A stretch of 64,000 bases of DNA from Pelodictyon luteolum DSM 273 (GCF_000012485.1 NC_007512.1:435001-499000), one strand, 5' to 3'. Shown: positions 9,770 to 19,389, counted from the first letter of the stretch. A program made the numbers and translations. The notes: generated by a model not told the origin, from the sequence alone.

Positions 9770-12700
9770 ATGCGGCTGAAGCAGTGGGCCCGCCGGGCAG
9801 GCAAGCGCATAGCCCGGACCGTGAGTTCATGGCCATCCAATCTCGGCGTCGGCATCGGCCTCTATGTTTCCCATCTCTTTTATGAAAAGTGGGCGGCCTC
9901 GCACCTGGAGCTGCCGCAGGCGGAAGAGCCGGACGACGGGCTTACGCTGGATGTGAACGCCGCCCTTGGCGCCGCCATCCCCGATCCTCTTGACGAAACC
10001 TCCTCCGAACAGGAGGTGTTCACTGTCGCCGACCCGCTTCCTGAAAAACCCCCTGCCGATCCAGAAGAAGTTGTCGCACCTCCCGATTCCGAAGGCAGCT
10101 CCGTGATTATGGAGTTTGACGGCGGTGAGGACATCCTCAGCTATCTGGTTCCTTCTTCCGATACCGGCTATGCGCTCGTCGCCGACTACCAGGTCTACAC
10201 CCTAGAGTATGTTGAGCCGCAGGAGCCGATGTACTCTGTTCAGGAAGAGGATGACGACGACGACCGTGGGCTCTTCTGGCTGGATCCGGCAGCGGTGCTT
10301 GCCGTTGGCCTGGGTTTCTTTGCCGGGACGCAGTCCTTGTATGATTTCGATGAACTCCTTGTTGCTGACAACACGGCGCCTGTTGCCGCCGATGATGACG
10401 ATGCTGTCGATGAGGGGGATACGCTGACAGTAGGCGCTTCGGCTGGCGTGCTCTCCAACGACACCGACGGTGATGGCGATGTCCTGAGCGTGACGGCGCT
10501 GCGGACGGGTACGGAGTCGGGGTACGGCTCCATCGGCACGGTAGGGGAGGCGCTTACGGGCACCTACGGCACGCTGACGCTCGAGAGCGACGGCAGCTAC
10601 ACCTACTTGGCCGACCAGGCGGCGGCCGACGCACTGGGAGAGGGCGAGACGGCAACGGACAGCTTCACCTACCTGATCTCCGATGGCCATGGCGGCACGG
10701 ATATCGCTGAGCTGGACATCGTCGTCTCGGGCGTCAACGACGCCCCAACCTCTACCGACGACCTGGTGGCGTCGGACGATGGGGCAACGGTGGTGCTTGC
10801 GCTTGACGATTTCGGCACCTTCAACGATGTCGACGGCGACTCGTTTGCCGGTGTTCGGATCACGGCGCTCGAGAGCGCCGGCGACCTCGAGTACTACGAC
10901 GGTTCCCAGTGGGTCGATGTTGTTGCTGGCCAGCTTATCAGCGCCTCGGACATCGATGCCTGGAATCTCCGCTACACGCCTGCCGACGATGCATTCGGGA
11001 CCCCCTACGCAACGATTGGTTTCGATGTGTACGACGGCACCGACTACAGTGCCTCAGAGTACACGCTGAGCGTGAACGTTTCGGCGGTGAACGACATGCC
11101 GGCGGTTGATCTCAAGCCCTCAGACGCTACGGGCATTGACAACAGCGCTACTTTCGTCGAGGTCGCCGGAACGGATGATGGTTCGGCGGTTGTCGCATTT
11201 GCTGCTGAGGGGCTCAATCTTTCGGATATTGACAGTACGGATCTCGCCACCCTTAAGGTCTCGATTGACCCCTCGACGGTGGAGTCCGGAGACCGGCTGG
11301 TGCTCGGAAGCACAGTGATTGATCTGTCGGATACCTCGGACAATGTCGGTGAGGTGGTTTATGGCGGCACAGCTTTCAGTTACAGCGTGACCGATGCGGG
11401 TGAAGATCGGACGGTCGTCTTCACGAGCCTCGTAGAGTCTGGAGGAGAAGGAGCCCCTGCGGTGATCTCCAGCTATGAGTCACTGCTCGATGCGCTTAAA
11501 TTCAACAATACCGCCGACGATGTCACCAGCGGTGAGACGCGCACCTTCAGCGTCGTGGCTTCCGACGGGACGGATTCGAGCGCTGCGGCAGTGTTTACGG
11601 TCACGCTGCAGGGGACCGACGATCCTTCCGACCTCATTTTCGATATGTCGGCCGGGCCTTTTATCGACGACGGAGAGGTGGTCGTCAATGCGTATACCAG
11701 CGCGGGAGAGCTGCTCTTTTCGATTGAGAAGATCGATGGGGCGTACGAGATCGTCGGTGCAGATGCCGAGGATGTGCAGTTCATCGGGGAGGGGGCCATC
11801 ATCGACACGAAGATCATTTCCGGTACGGAGGTGGTGGTGGTCGAGGAGTTCCAGGTGAGGCTGTTCCATTACTTCGGCGATGTGTTCCTCAGCCTCGAAA
11901 GCGGCAGCTATGTCGACGAAGCGACCGGAGCTACCACGGCGCTCGATGTTGCGCTGCGCGCAGTGGTCGACGTGCCAGAAAACAGCGTCAGCGAGGTCAG
12001 CGTCACCCCCTACACCGAGAGCGCCGTCCGGCTGATTGAACTGGCCGCAGGTGTCGAAGAGCTCTCGTTTGACGTGGCAGCGGATGCCGAACTGATTTCG
12101 ACCTACTACGCCGCGGCCGCATCGGGAATCTCGGAGCTGGTCGGTATCGACATTGTCAGCACCAGGGCAACTCCTGTCAACGATACGGAAGATTTTCTTG
12201 CCGCTCTGGGGGCGGATGCCACTGTTGAGGATATCGAGAGCAACCAGTACGGCCTCAAGCTGGCAGCACTTTCCGAGCTGGTCTTCTCTGACGACCAGCT
12301 CGCCTCCAAGGTCGATTACGGGGTGTCGAGCATCGTTGGCGATCTTGAGGTGACTTTCAATGACGACGGCGGGCTGGACTTTGACCTGATTTCCTTCACC
12401 ACGACGCAGGTCGAGCTTACCGACTCGTTTACCGACTACAATTCAACATTCACCTATACTACGACTGATAACGAGGGCAATACAGTGACCAATCCGCTGG
12501 TCCCCCTCGATGACAACGGCAATCCCGTTGCCGGCAGTACCCTGGTGCGTGACGCGGTGGCTCCCGAGACGGCCTCCATCCGCCTCATCAATCCCGAGTC
12601 GGGTGCGTTCTTCATGCGCGGATACGTCGACCTTGTCGACAGCCTGAATGCCGCTGAGGAGTCTGAGTATCTGGAGTTCAAGCTGATCTTCGACAGTGTC

Positions 12701-14530
12701 CAGTATACGGCGACCTACAACGAAGAGCTCGGCCTGTGGCAGAGTTCTTCGTATGATGCGGATACCCGCCTGACGAATTCCTCTGATTCGACCTTCACCA
12801 TCACCTCCTTCGATGCCTCGACCGGCGAGGCTTCCTGGCAGTTCCTGCTCCCGGAGGTCGTCACCACCGGTACCTACGAGACGATTCTTGTCCTGACTGA
12901 CCGAGCCGAGAACGCGAGCCTCGTCGTCAAGTCGTTCACGATAACCGACGGCCCGCCCGAACTCTTTATCACCATTGCCGATCCGGTGCTGTACGAGGGC
13001 GGGACGACTACGGTCACCTTCGACTTCAGCGAGGAGGTGACGGGATTCGACCTGACGGATGTGTTCTGTTTCGACACCGTTTCAGGTCTTCAGCAGGATG
13101 CCCTCGATCCCACGCTGTGGACGGCCACGCTGGAGGTGAGCAGCTCGCAGGGCCTGGCGATGCCGATGGTGGTGAGCGTCGGTGACGGCGCCGTCCTTGA
13201 CCGGACCGGCAACGAAAACACGACGGGGGCGTCAGCCGTCTACACCGTCATGCCGTCGTCCCCGATTGTCGGCGACATCACCATGATTGACGATACGCTG
13301 TGGGGCACGGCATCGGCGGATGTGATTGACGGCCTGACGGGTGACGACATCCTCTACGGAGAGGGCGGTGACGACCTGCTGCTGGGTCATGAGCAGGACG
13401 ATGTGCTCATGGGCGGAGAGGGCGACGATACTTTCCTTGCAGGAGACGGCGACGACATCGTGAGTGGCGGATATGGCGACGACATCTACTACGCCGACGC
13501 GTTCGGCGATTTCACCTACACGCAGAACTATGTGGTCGGCGGTGAGGGTGAGGATACAGTCTATTTCCACTACGGTATGTCGGAGTACAAGATTGCGTTC
13601 GTCTCCGCTTCCCAGTTCGACTTCCTCAACACGCTGCTCGGCGACGAGGCGGGCTTCCGCGGCATCACCGAGTATGATCTCTCGTTCGAAGAGGATCTTC
13701 CTGTGCTCAGGATCGAGCGTGTCGACAATTTCTGGGAAGACCTGTCGGGACAGGTTGACTACGTGCAGGTTGAAGAATATGTTTTTGCGGATGCAATACT
13801 GCAGTTCACGGCAGTCACCGGCGATCTGGTTTTCGGCACCGGCTGGGTGCTGAATGTCGCTTCCGCCGACGGGGCGCTCCTCATGGACGGCGCTTACGAT
13901 CCGCTGCAGACTACCATCGGCATCAAGGTCGAGGGGAGTCTGTACGGTGACCGGCTGATCGGCGGGCTCGGCGACGATGTGCTTGCCGGAGGCGGGGGTG
14001 ACGATGTGATCGTCTCGCTCGGCGGCGACGATCATCTGTATGGCGGTACGGGAGACGATGTGCTTATCGCCACCACGGCATGGACCGGTGCGGATCCCGG
14101 CGAGGTCGTCCTGAACGGCGGCGAGGGGGCCGATACCTTCGTGTTCCTTCCGCAGGATCCGGAGCAGGGCGCGTCGCTCGTCATCGAGGACTTTTCAATC
14201 GATGAGAGGGATCTCATCGACATCACGGGATTCTATCATGAATCGACGGGCGGGCTCCAGGCGCTTACTGCCGCCGATCTTGTCAATACTGATTTCATGG
14301 ACGATTATTCCTCCTACCTGAACCTTGACGACGGTGCGGGTTATGCATCGCTGCACCTCGAAGGGTTCGTCGACGCCGGGGGCAACGCACTCGAGGACGT
14401 GGACGTCCGCATCGATTTCGATTCTGCGAATGTGCCCGACACCGTCTCTTCGGACTGGTTTGCTCCGGTCGACAGCGGGGTCCTCAGCGAGCACTGGTGG
14501 GATCAGCTCTATTCATCGCTCGCCAATTGA
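9770..14530 (+). CDS. Large VCBS/cadherin-like and RTX exoprotein
   Basis: This protein has 1586 residues and is probably a second substrate of the exporter encoded next. The N-terminus is basic with one hydrophobic stretch. A Pro/Glu-rich acidic region follows, then a hydrophobic segment near residues 178-200 that could act as a retention or membrane-proximal element. Residues about 200-325 form a VCBS/cadherin-like domain (acidic D-D-D-A-V-D-E-G start, S-D-G-H-G-G end), followed by further cadherin-like modules to about 620. Ig-like modules lie at about 920-1165, the second with the typical F-x-F-S-E-x-V-T-G-F-D-L motif. RTX nonapeptides lie at about 1177-1240 and 1387-1430, and the C-terminal tail fits a type I secretion signal. 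No convincing Shine-Dalgarno precedes the ATG, so the start is less certain than the frame. Function as surface adhesin is inferred. Confidence 0.85.
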   Translation: MRLKQWARRAGKRIARTVSSWPSNLGVGIGLYVSHLFYEKWAASHLELPQAEEPDDGLTLDVNAALGAAIPDPLDETSSEQEVFTVADPLPEKPPADPEEVVAPPDSEGSSVIMEFDGGEDILSYLVPSSDTGYALVADYQVYTLEYVEPQEPMYSVQEEDDDDDRGLFWLDPAAVLAVGLGFFAGTQSLYDFDELLVADNTAPVAADDDDAVDEGDTLTVGASAGVLSNDTDGDGDVLSVTALRTGTESGYGSIGTVGEALTGTYGTLTLESDGSYTYLADQAAADALGEGETATDSFTYLISDGHGGTDIAELDIVVSGVNDAPTSTDDLVASDDGATVVLALDDFGTFNDVDGDSFAGVRITALESAGDLEYYDGSQWVDVVAGQLISASDIDAWNLRYTPADDAFGTPYATIGFDVYDGTDYSASEYTLSVNVSAVNDMPAVDLKPSDATGIDNSATFVEVAGTDDGSAVVAFAAEGLNLSDIDSTDLATLKVSIDPSTVESGDRLVLGSTVIDLSDTSDNVGEVVYGGTAFSYSVTDAGEDRTVVFTSLVESGGEGAPAVISSYESLLDALKFNNTADDVTSGETRTFSVVASDGTDSSAAAVFTVTLQGTDDPSDLIFDMSAGPFIDDGEVVVNAYTSAGELLFSIEKIDGAYEIVGADAEDVQFIGEGAIIDTKIISGTEVVVVEEFQVRLFHYFGDVFLSLESGSYVDEATGATTALDVALRAVVDVPENSVSEVSVTPYTESAVRLIELAAGVEELSFDVAADAELISTYYAAAASGISELVGIDIVSTRATPVNDTEDFLAALGADATVEDIESNQYGLKLAALSELVFSDDQLASKVDYGVSSIVGDLEVTFNDDGGLDFDLISFTTTQVELTDSFTDYNSTFTYTTTDNEGNTVTNPLVPLDDNGNPVAGSTLVRDAVAPETASIRLINPESGAFFMRGYVDLVDSLNAAEESEYLEFKLIFDSVQYTATYNEELGLWQSSSYDADTRLTNSSDSTFTITSFDASTGEASWQFLLPEVVTTGTYETILVLTDRAENASLVVKSFTITDGPPELFITIADPVLYEGGTTTVTFDFSEEVTGFDLTDVFCFDTVSGLQQDALDPTLWTATLEVSSSQGLAMPMVVSVGDGAVLDRTGNENTTGASAVYTVMPSSPIVGDITMIDDTLWGTASADVIDGLTGDDILYGEGGDDLLLGHEQDDVLMGGEGDDTFLAGDGDDIVSGGYGDDIYYADAFGDFTYTQNYVVGGEGEDTVYFHYGMSEYKIAFVSASQFDFLNTLLGDEAGFRGITEYDLSFEEDLPVLRIERVDNFWEDLSGQVDYVQVEEYVFADAILQFTAVTGDLVFGTGWVLNVASADGALLMDGAYDPLQTTIGIKVEGSLYGDRLIGGLGDDVLAGGGGDDVIVSLGGDDHLYGGTGDDVLIATTAWTGADPGEVVLNGGEGADTFVFLPQDPEQGASLVIEDFSIDERDLIDITGFYHESTGGLQALTAADLVNTDFMDDYSSYLNLDDGAGYASLHLEGFVDAGGNALEDVDVRIDFDSANVPDTVSSDWFAPVDSGVLSEHWWDQLYSSLAN

Positions 14531-14551
14531 ACATTTACGGAGTGATTCCAT

Positions 14552-14557
14552 TATATT
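14552..14557 (+). promoter_or_regulatory. Possible -10 element (TATATT) just before the exporter gene
   Basis: TATATT ends six bases before the ATG at 14564. A weak -35-like TTGAAC lies at 14527-14532 with a long 19-base spacer. If used, transcription would start at about the start codon, giving a leaderless mRNA. The same TATATT word recurs before several other genes in the window. Weak support. Confidence 0.25.
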
Positions 14558-14563
14558 TTTGCC

Positions 14564-16720
14564 ATGACCCCCTATACTGACGAAGCTGACGTAGAGATCC
14601 TTGAGCCGAAACCGGTCAAGCTGGCCTCGAATTTCGAGAAGATCATTCTCGACTTCGCCCGCCAGTCCGGCAAGTCGCTGAGCCTGGATCTCATCCGCAG
14701 CGCCCTTCCCCAGGGTAAGGCGCAGGCGGAGATCGAGGACATCCAGGACGTAGCCCGTGTCTGCGGTCTGCGGATATATGAGCTGCCGAAGGATGTGACG
14801 CGCCTTGAGGATGAGGATGTTCCGGCGCTCGTGCAGCATAACGTCGACAAGTTCGTCGTCATCACCCGGCTTGCCGAGGGGGGACAGGCCGATGTGCTCG
14901 AGCCGGAGGGTTCGAAGGAGGGACTGAAACTCCAGGAACAGGCTTACTCCCGTAACATTGAGCGCGTCTACCGGATCGGCTTTGATTCGGCGAGCCTCTT
15001 CAGCCGCTGGAGCTGGCTGCTCCGTCCTCTTGAGGAGAGCAAGTGGGCTTACGGGCAGGTCTTCATTGCCGCCGTCATGACGAACCTGCTTGCCATGACC
15101 ACATCGATCTTCTCCATGGTGGTCTATAACCGTGTTCTGCCAAACAACGCGACCGAGTCGCTCGTCGCCCTCACCATCGGCGTGTTCATCGCCCTTGTTT
15201 TCGATTCACTCATCAAGATGCTCCGCTCCTGGTTCCTCGACGGGGCGGGTTCCCGGGCTGACGTGCGCATCGGCGAGAAGCTGTTCGAGCAGCTGGTGTC
15301 GATAGATCTTTCGGCCAAACGCGATTCGGTCGGAGGACTCAGCAGCGTCATGCGCGAGTTTGAAACCCTGCGCGACTTCCTCACCTCCGCCACCCTTGTC
15401 GCACTCATCGATCTTCCCTTCGTCATCGTCTTCCTCATTGCGATCTTTGTCATCGGCGGCCCGGTGGTTCTTGTTCCGGCGGTGCTGGTTATTGTGGTTG
15501 TCGCTTCCGGCCTCATCGCCCAGCCGTTCCTCAGCAAGCTGGCCCAGGAGTCGCTTGAAGAGGGAAAGTCGAAGCAGTCGATCCTTGTCGAGACCATCAG
15601 CGGGCTCGAGGTGATGAAGACCTCCATGGCGACGCGCGAAATGCGCAAGCGCTGGCGCGAGAGCCTGCTCGCCCAGTCGGGTTCAGCGGTCAAGTCCCGC
15701 CTCGTCTCCCAGATAGTCGTCAATTTCAGTGCGTTCGCCCAGCAGATCGCCCAGGTCATGATCATTGTGGTCGGAGCCTACGAGGCGGCGGTGGGCAACA
15801 TGACGATGGGTGCCCTCATCGCAGCAGTCATCCTTGCCGGTCGCGGCATGGCACCGCTCGGCCAGATTGCCGGCCTGCTCACGAGGCTCGTGCATGCGAA
15901 GGCTTCATTCCTTGCTCTCGACCGCTTCATGGCGCTGCCGCTCGACCGGCCGCCATCGACCCGATTCCTGAACAAGGAGAAAATGCTCGGCAAGCTGGAG
16001 TTCCGTCAGGTCAATTTCGCATACCCCGACCAGCAGCAGAACGCCCTGCAGGACGTGTCGTTCACGATCCAGCCGGGTGAGCGGGTCGCTCTTCTCGGCA
16101 AGATCGGTTCCGGCAAGAGCACGGCCGCACGGCTCATGCTCGGACTCTATGGGCCCTCTTCCGGTTCGGTGCTGATCGATGATACCGATGTCCGCCAGAT
16201 CGACCCTTTCGACATCCGCCGGCACGTTTCCTTCATTATGCAGGACAGCTGGCTCTTTTCGGGTTCGGTGCGCGACAACATCGCTTCGGGTGCCCTCGCC
16301 GTTTCCGACGAGGAGCTTCTTCGGGCGGCCGAGATTGCCGGTGTCCACGATTTTCTCGGCGACCACCCGAACGGCTACGACCTCATGCTCCGAGAGCGGG
16401 GTGAGGGGCTCTCAGGTGGCCAGAAACAGGCGATTTCGCTTGCCAGGGGCCTGGTCGGGAACCGCTCCGTTTTCATCATGGACGAGCCGACGAGCATGAT
16501 GGATATGGGCTCGGAAACGAAGTTCGTCGAGCGGCTCTCACAGGTGATCATCGGCAAGACGCTTGTCGTCATCACCCACCGCAGCGCCATGCTGAAGCTT
16601 GTCGACAGGGTGATCATCTTCGACAAGGGGCGCATTATCGCCGACGGCCCGAAATCGATCCTCGACCGGAAAAACCCGGCTCCGGGAGCTCCCCCCACTG
16701 CCATGGCGGTGAAAGGATGA
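14564..16720 (+). CDS. Type I secretion ABC transporter (LssB/LapB family)
   Basis: This 718-residue protein is the inner-membrane ATPase/permease of a type I secretion system. Residues about 20-140 form a C39-peptidase-like domain with no Cys at the position of the catalytic residue, as in the degenerate substrate-docking domains of RTX exporters. A transmembrane domain follows (about 160-440), then the ATPase domain with Walker A GKIGSGKST near 513, signature LSGGQ, Walker B ending in IMDEP, and the switch His in the ITHR motif. It sits directly after two RTX-tailed genes and before an HlyD-type gene, so it very probably exports those products. No Shine-Dalgarno is evident at suitable spacing. 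No outer-membrane TolC-type partner is present in the window. Confidence 0.93.
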   Translation: MTPYTDEADVEILEPKPVKLASNFEKIILDFARQSGKSLSLDLIRSALPQGKAQAEIEDIQDVARVCGLRIYELPKDVTRLEDEDVPALVQHNVDKFVVITRLAEGGQADVLEPEGSKEGLKLQEQAYSRNIERVYRIGFDSASLFSRWSWLLRPLEESKWAYGQVFIAAVMTNLLAMTTSIFSMVVYNRVLPNNATESLVALTIGVFIALVFDSLIKMLRSWFLDGAGSRADVRIGEKLFEQLVSIDLSAKRDSVGGLSSVMREFETLRDFLTSATLVALIDLPFVIVFLIAIFVIGGPVVLVPAVLVIVVVASGLIAQPFLSKLAQESLEEGKSKQSILVETISGLEVMKTSMATREMRKRWRESLLAQSGSAVKSRLVSQIVVNFSAFAQQIAQVMIIVVGAYEAAVGNMTMGALIAAVILAGRGMAPLGQIAGLLTRLVHAKASFLALDRFMALPLDRPPSTRFLNKEKMLGKLEFRQVNFAYPDQQQNALQDVSFTIQPGERVALLGKIGSGKSTAARLMLGLYGPSSGSVLIDDTDVRQIDPFDIRRHVSFIMQDSWLFSGSVRDNIASGALAVSDEELLRAAEIAGVHDFLGDHPNGYDLMLRERGEGLSGGQKQAISLARGLVGNRSVFIMDEPTSMMDMGSETKFVERLSQVIIGKTLVVITHRSAMLKLVDRVIIFDKGRIIADGPKSILDRKNPAPGAPPTAMAVKG

Positions 16721-16831
16721 GCCGGCGGCGGTGCCGACAATGCACTTGTCGCTATGCAATGGAAAACCTATTTTAATTGACGTTATTTACTGCAGTACCA
16801 ATCCCCAGAAACCCTCAACAGGAGAACACTT

Positions 16832-17110
16832 ATGGACCAGTTCATTGACGATATCGGCCTCATCCGCATCGGCGGCGGCCTTGTGCGCATTCAGACCCTC
16901 CGCAGGATGCAGGACGAAAAAGGCGAGCAGCGTGCACAGGAGAGAGGCGACCTCGTGCTGCCTATCGCTTCATTTCTCCGGATGCATACAGGCATCAATC
17001 GCGCCATCGAGGAGATGCTCGAGAAAGGTATACTGAAACGCCGTGAGGACGAGAAGATCGAAGGCGAAGGTGATGCTTCCGATGTCATCGACACACAGGT
17101 CAAGGAGTAA
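16832..17110 (+). CDS. Conserved-looking small protein of unknown function in the secretion locus
   Basis: This 92-residue protein starts at an ATG behind a good ribosome binding site (AGGAGA, 16819-16824). It has no signal peptide or membrane segment. The sequence is highly charged and mostly helical in character, with an Arg/Glu-rich middle and an acidic tail, so it is likely soluble and cytoplasmic. I recognise no family. It lies between the ABC exporter and the HlyD adaptor genes and is followed by a strong terminator, so it may be expressed with the exporter. A chaperone or regulator for the giant substrates is possible but unproven. Confidence 0.6.
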   Translation: MDQFIDDIGLIRIGGGLVRIQTLRRMQDEKGEQRAQERGDLVLPIASFLRMHTGINRAIEEMLEKGILKRREDEKIEGEGDASDVIDTQVKE

Positions 17111-17142
17111 GCTCCCCGTCTGTTGTCTCTGTGGTTTACAGT

Positions 17143-17181
17143 CAGGAACGAAGGCCCCCTCTGGGGGGCCATTCCTGCTTT
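17143..17181 (+). terminator. Strong hairpin between the small gene and hlyD-like gene
   Basis: Nested complementary arms CAGGAA...GGCCCCC and GGGGGCC...TTCCTG form a long hairpin with a 4-base loop, followed by CTTTT. The U-tract is short, so it may act as a partial terminator within the secretion locus. Confidence 0.6.
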
Positions 17182-17220
17182 TGAGTCTTTCATTTTCACT
17201 AATCAGGAGGGATCGGCTTC

Positions 17221-18627
17221 TTGAAGTTTCCGTTTCTAAAGGGCAGGTCTGCCGAAGAGATCCTTGCAGGGTTCCTCTCGCCGCACTCTGAGGGTGAGGA
17301 GGCGTCGCGTTTTGCCCGGTTCGTCTCTTCCAGCCTCGAGCGCATCGACCGCTTGAACCGTCTCTGGGGCGGGAAGCAGTCGACGCCGACTTTCCTTCTG
17401 CTCTCGATCACGGTGTTTCTGGCGGTCATGCTCATATGGGCGTCGTTTGCAGAGCTGGACCATGTCGTTACCGGGCAGGGCAAGGTGGTTACACCGAAAC
17501 AGACCCAGCTCATCCAGAGCCTCGAGGGGGGCATCATCGAGCACATCTATGCGCGTGAGGGTGATGTTGCAGAGGAGGGGAGTGTGCTGGTGAGTCTCGA
17601 TCCCACCCAGGCAAAGAGTCTTTACGGCCAGGCGCAGAAAGAGGAGCGGGCGATTGCGGTGCGCGTCGAGCGCCTTCTTGCTGAAAAAGAGGAGCGGGAT
17701 CCGGTTTTTCCTTTTGAGTTGATGCAGGAGGAGCCTGAGCTCATAGCCGCCGAACAGGCTCAGTACCGGGAACGGAAGGCCGTGCTCGACACGGAGTTCC
17801 AGCTGCTTGACGCGCAGGTAAGCCAGCGCAGGGAAGAGCGGATGCAGGCTGAAGCCGAGCTGCACCGGGCCACAAGGGAGCTTGAGCTCGCCAGGGCTGA
17901 ATACGGGCTTATCAAGGATCTTGTGGACCGCAGGCTCGAGGCGCGTCTTTCGCTGATCAATGTAGACCGGGAACGCAATGAGGCCCTGTCGCAGCTCAAT
18001 AAGGCGAAAGTATCCCTCAAACGGGCCGATGCGGCTCTTGCCGAAGGGCGTTTCCGTCTGGCCCAGTCGCGTATGAATTTCATGAGTCAGGTCGGAAACG
18101 AGTATGCAGAGGGTGTGGGGCGACTTGCCGAGGTTCGACAGAAACTGCAGGGTCTGAGTGATCGCCTGAACCGTACCCAGCTCGTTGCTCCGGTGAACGC
18201 AATCGTCAACAAGATCCACGTCCGCACCGAAGGCGGGGTGGTCCAGCCGGGTCAGCCGATTCTTGAGCTGACGCCGATCGACGGTAAAATCGAAATTGAA
18301 GCCGCCATCCAGCAGAAGGATATCGCTTTCGTCCATATCGGACAGACCGTCTCCGTCAAGCTTACGGCCTATGACTTCTCACGCTTCGGCGACATCAAGG
18401 GCAAAGTTACCGTCATCAGCCCTGATGCGCAGCAGCTCGAGGACGGCCGGGAGTTCTTCCAGGTCCGCGTTGAGCTCGATCAGTCCTATCTCGAGAACAA
18501 GGGCAGGCACTACCCCGTCACTCCCGGTATGGCGGCCAATGTCGATATGGTGATTGCCAAGAGGACTGTGATGGAGTATCTGATGGAGCCTGTATTCAAA
18601 CTCCAGGACCGGGCCTTCAGGGAGTGA
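17221..18627 (+). CDS. HlyD/LapC-type periplasmic adaptor (membrane fusion protein)
   Basis: The 468-residue product is the periplasmic adaptor that links a type I ABC exporter to an outer-membrane channel. A TTG start is chosen because AGGAGG at 17205-17210 sits ten bases upstream. After a cytoplasmic N-terminus comes one membrane segment (about 58-78). Then follow a lipoyl-like half (GGIIEHIYAREGDVAEEG), a long Glu/Arg-rich coiled coil (about 140-300), the second lipoyl half (LVAPVNAIVNKIHVRTEGG) and a C-terminal beta-barrel region with the family motif around VTPGMAANVDM. Length and order match HlyD/PrtE proteins. It pairs with the ABC exporter upstream. Confidence 0.93.
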   Translation: MKFPFLKGRSAEEILAGFLSPHSEGEEASRFARFVSSSLERIDRLNRLWGGKQSTPTFLLLSITVFLAVMLIWASFAELDHVVTGQGKVVTPKQTQLIQSLEGGIIEHIYAREGDVAEEGSVLVSLDPTQAKSLYGQAQKEERAIAVRVERLLAEKEERDPVFPFELMQEEPELIAAEQAQYRERKAVLDTEFQLLDAQVSQRREERMQAEAELHRATRELELARAEYGLIKDLVDRRLEARLSLINVDRERNEALSQLNKAKVSLKRADAALAEGRFRLAQSRMNFMSQVGNEYAEGVGRLAEVRQKLQGLSDRLNRTQLVAPVNAIVNKIHVRTEGGVVQPGQPILELTPIDGKIEIEAAIQQKDIAFVHIGQTVSVKLTAYDFSRFGDIKGKVTVISPDAQQLEDGREFFQVRVELDQSYLENKGRHYPVTPGMAANVDMVIAKRTVMEYLMEPVFKLQDRAFRE

Positions 18628-18633
18628 TGCCGC

Positions 18634-19389
18634 ATGCTGAAACGACTGATTCTTCTCATAACCCTTTCGGTATCTGTTCTCTCGCCATTTGCTGATGCGG
18701 CGCCGCCTGCGCCGCAATCCGTAAAGCGCGCCCTTACCCTCACCCCTGAAACCTCCGTTGCAACCGCGTTTCTTATCGCTCCAGGCTACCTCCTCACCGC
18801 CAACCACGCAGTCAGGGGTAAGCAGCGGCTCTACGTCGCCAAGGAGCGCGATCGGGTCTTCACGGCGGCAAAGGTCGTCGGATACAGCGACGAGCTCGAC
18901 ATCGCCATCATTGCTGCCTCCGTTCAGGGCCGACCGCTCGAGTTCGGTCAGTGGCAGACTTTTCCGAGGGGAGCGGAGACCTTCGTGCTCGGTTTTCCCA
19001 AAATCGGCAATTACGTTTCCGAAAAGCGCATCACTGCAGGCATCTTCAACGGCGACCAGAAATTCCGGGGCCGTGAGGACTGGTTCCAGCTGAGCGCTGA
19101 AATCCAGCGCGGCAATTCAGGCAGCCCGGTGATCGGTCCGGACGGCAGGGTATACGGCCTCATCAGTCACAAGCTGGACGCGCAGAAGGCGCTGCAGAAA
19201 TACGGGGACTTCCCGCAGAATGTCAATTTCGCCCTGAAAAGCTCCCTCATCCTGAATTTCCTGGAGGGGTACCACATCAAGGTGCGCAGCGCCGTTTTCG
19301 ATCCCGTCAAGGAGCTTCGCCCGTATCAGGTCTTTGCCGGCAATCAGGACAGCATCTTCCTGCTTCTGGGGACCAGCAAGGCTGATTGA
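18634..19389 (+). CDS. Secreted trypsin-like serine protease (S1/HtrA fold, no PDZ)
   Basis: This 251-residue protein begins with a signal peptide (cleavage probably after the ADA near residue 22). The chymotrypsin-fold triad is readable: His58 in LLTANHAV, Asp89 in ELDIAII and Ser162 in RGNSGSP. There is no PDZ domain, unlike DegP/DegS. The gene begins six bases after the hlyD-like stop codon, so the two are probably co-transcribed. By position it could trim or release the giant RTX proteins at the cell surface or in the periplasm. That is inference; a general periplasmic quality-control protease is the alternative. Confidence 0.85.
   Translation: MLKRLILLITLSVSVLSPFADAAPPAPQSVKRALTLTPETSVATAFLIAPGYLLTANHAVRGKQRLYVAKERDRVFTAAKVVGYSDELDIAIIAASVQGRPLEFGQWQTFPRGAETFVLGFPKIGNYVSEKRITAGIFNGDQKFRGREDWFQLSAEIQRGNSGSPVIGPDGRVYGLISHKLDAQKALQKYGDFPQNVNFALKSSLILNFLEGYHIKVRSAVFDPVKELRPYQVFAGNQDSIFLLLGTSKAD

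Noticed and set aside
14564-15000. Active C39 peptidase at the exporter N-terminus
   Set aside because: No Cys is present in the segment where the catalytic Cys should be, so this is a degenerate docking domain.
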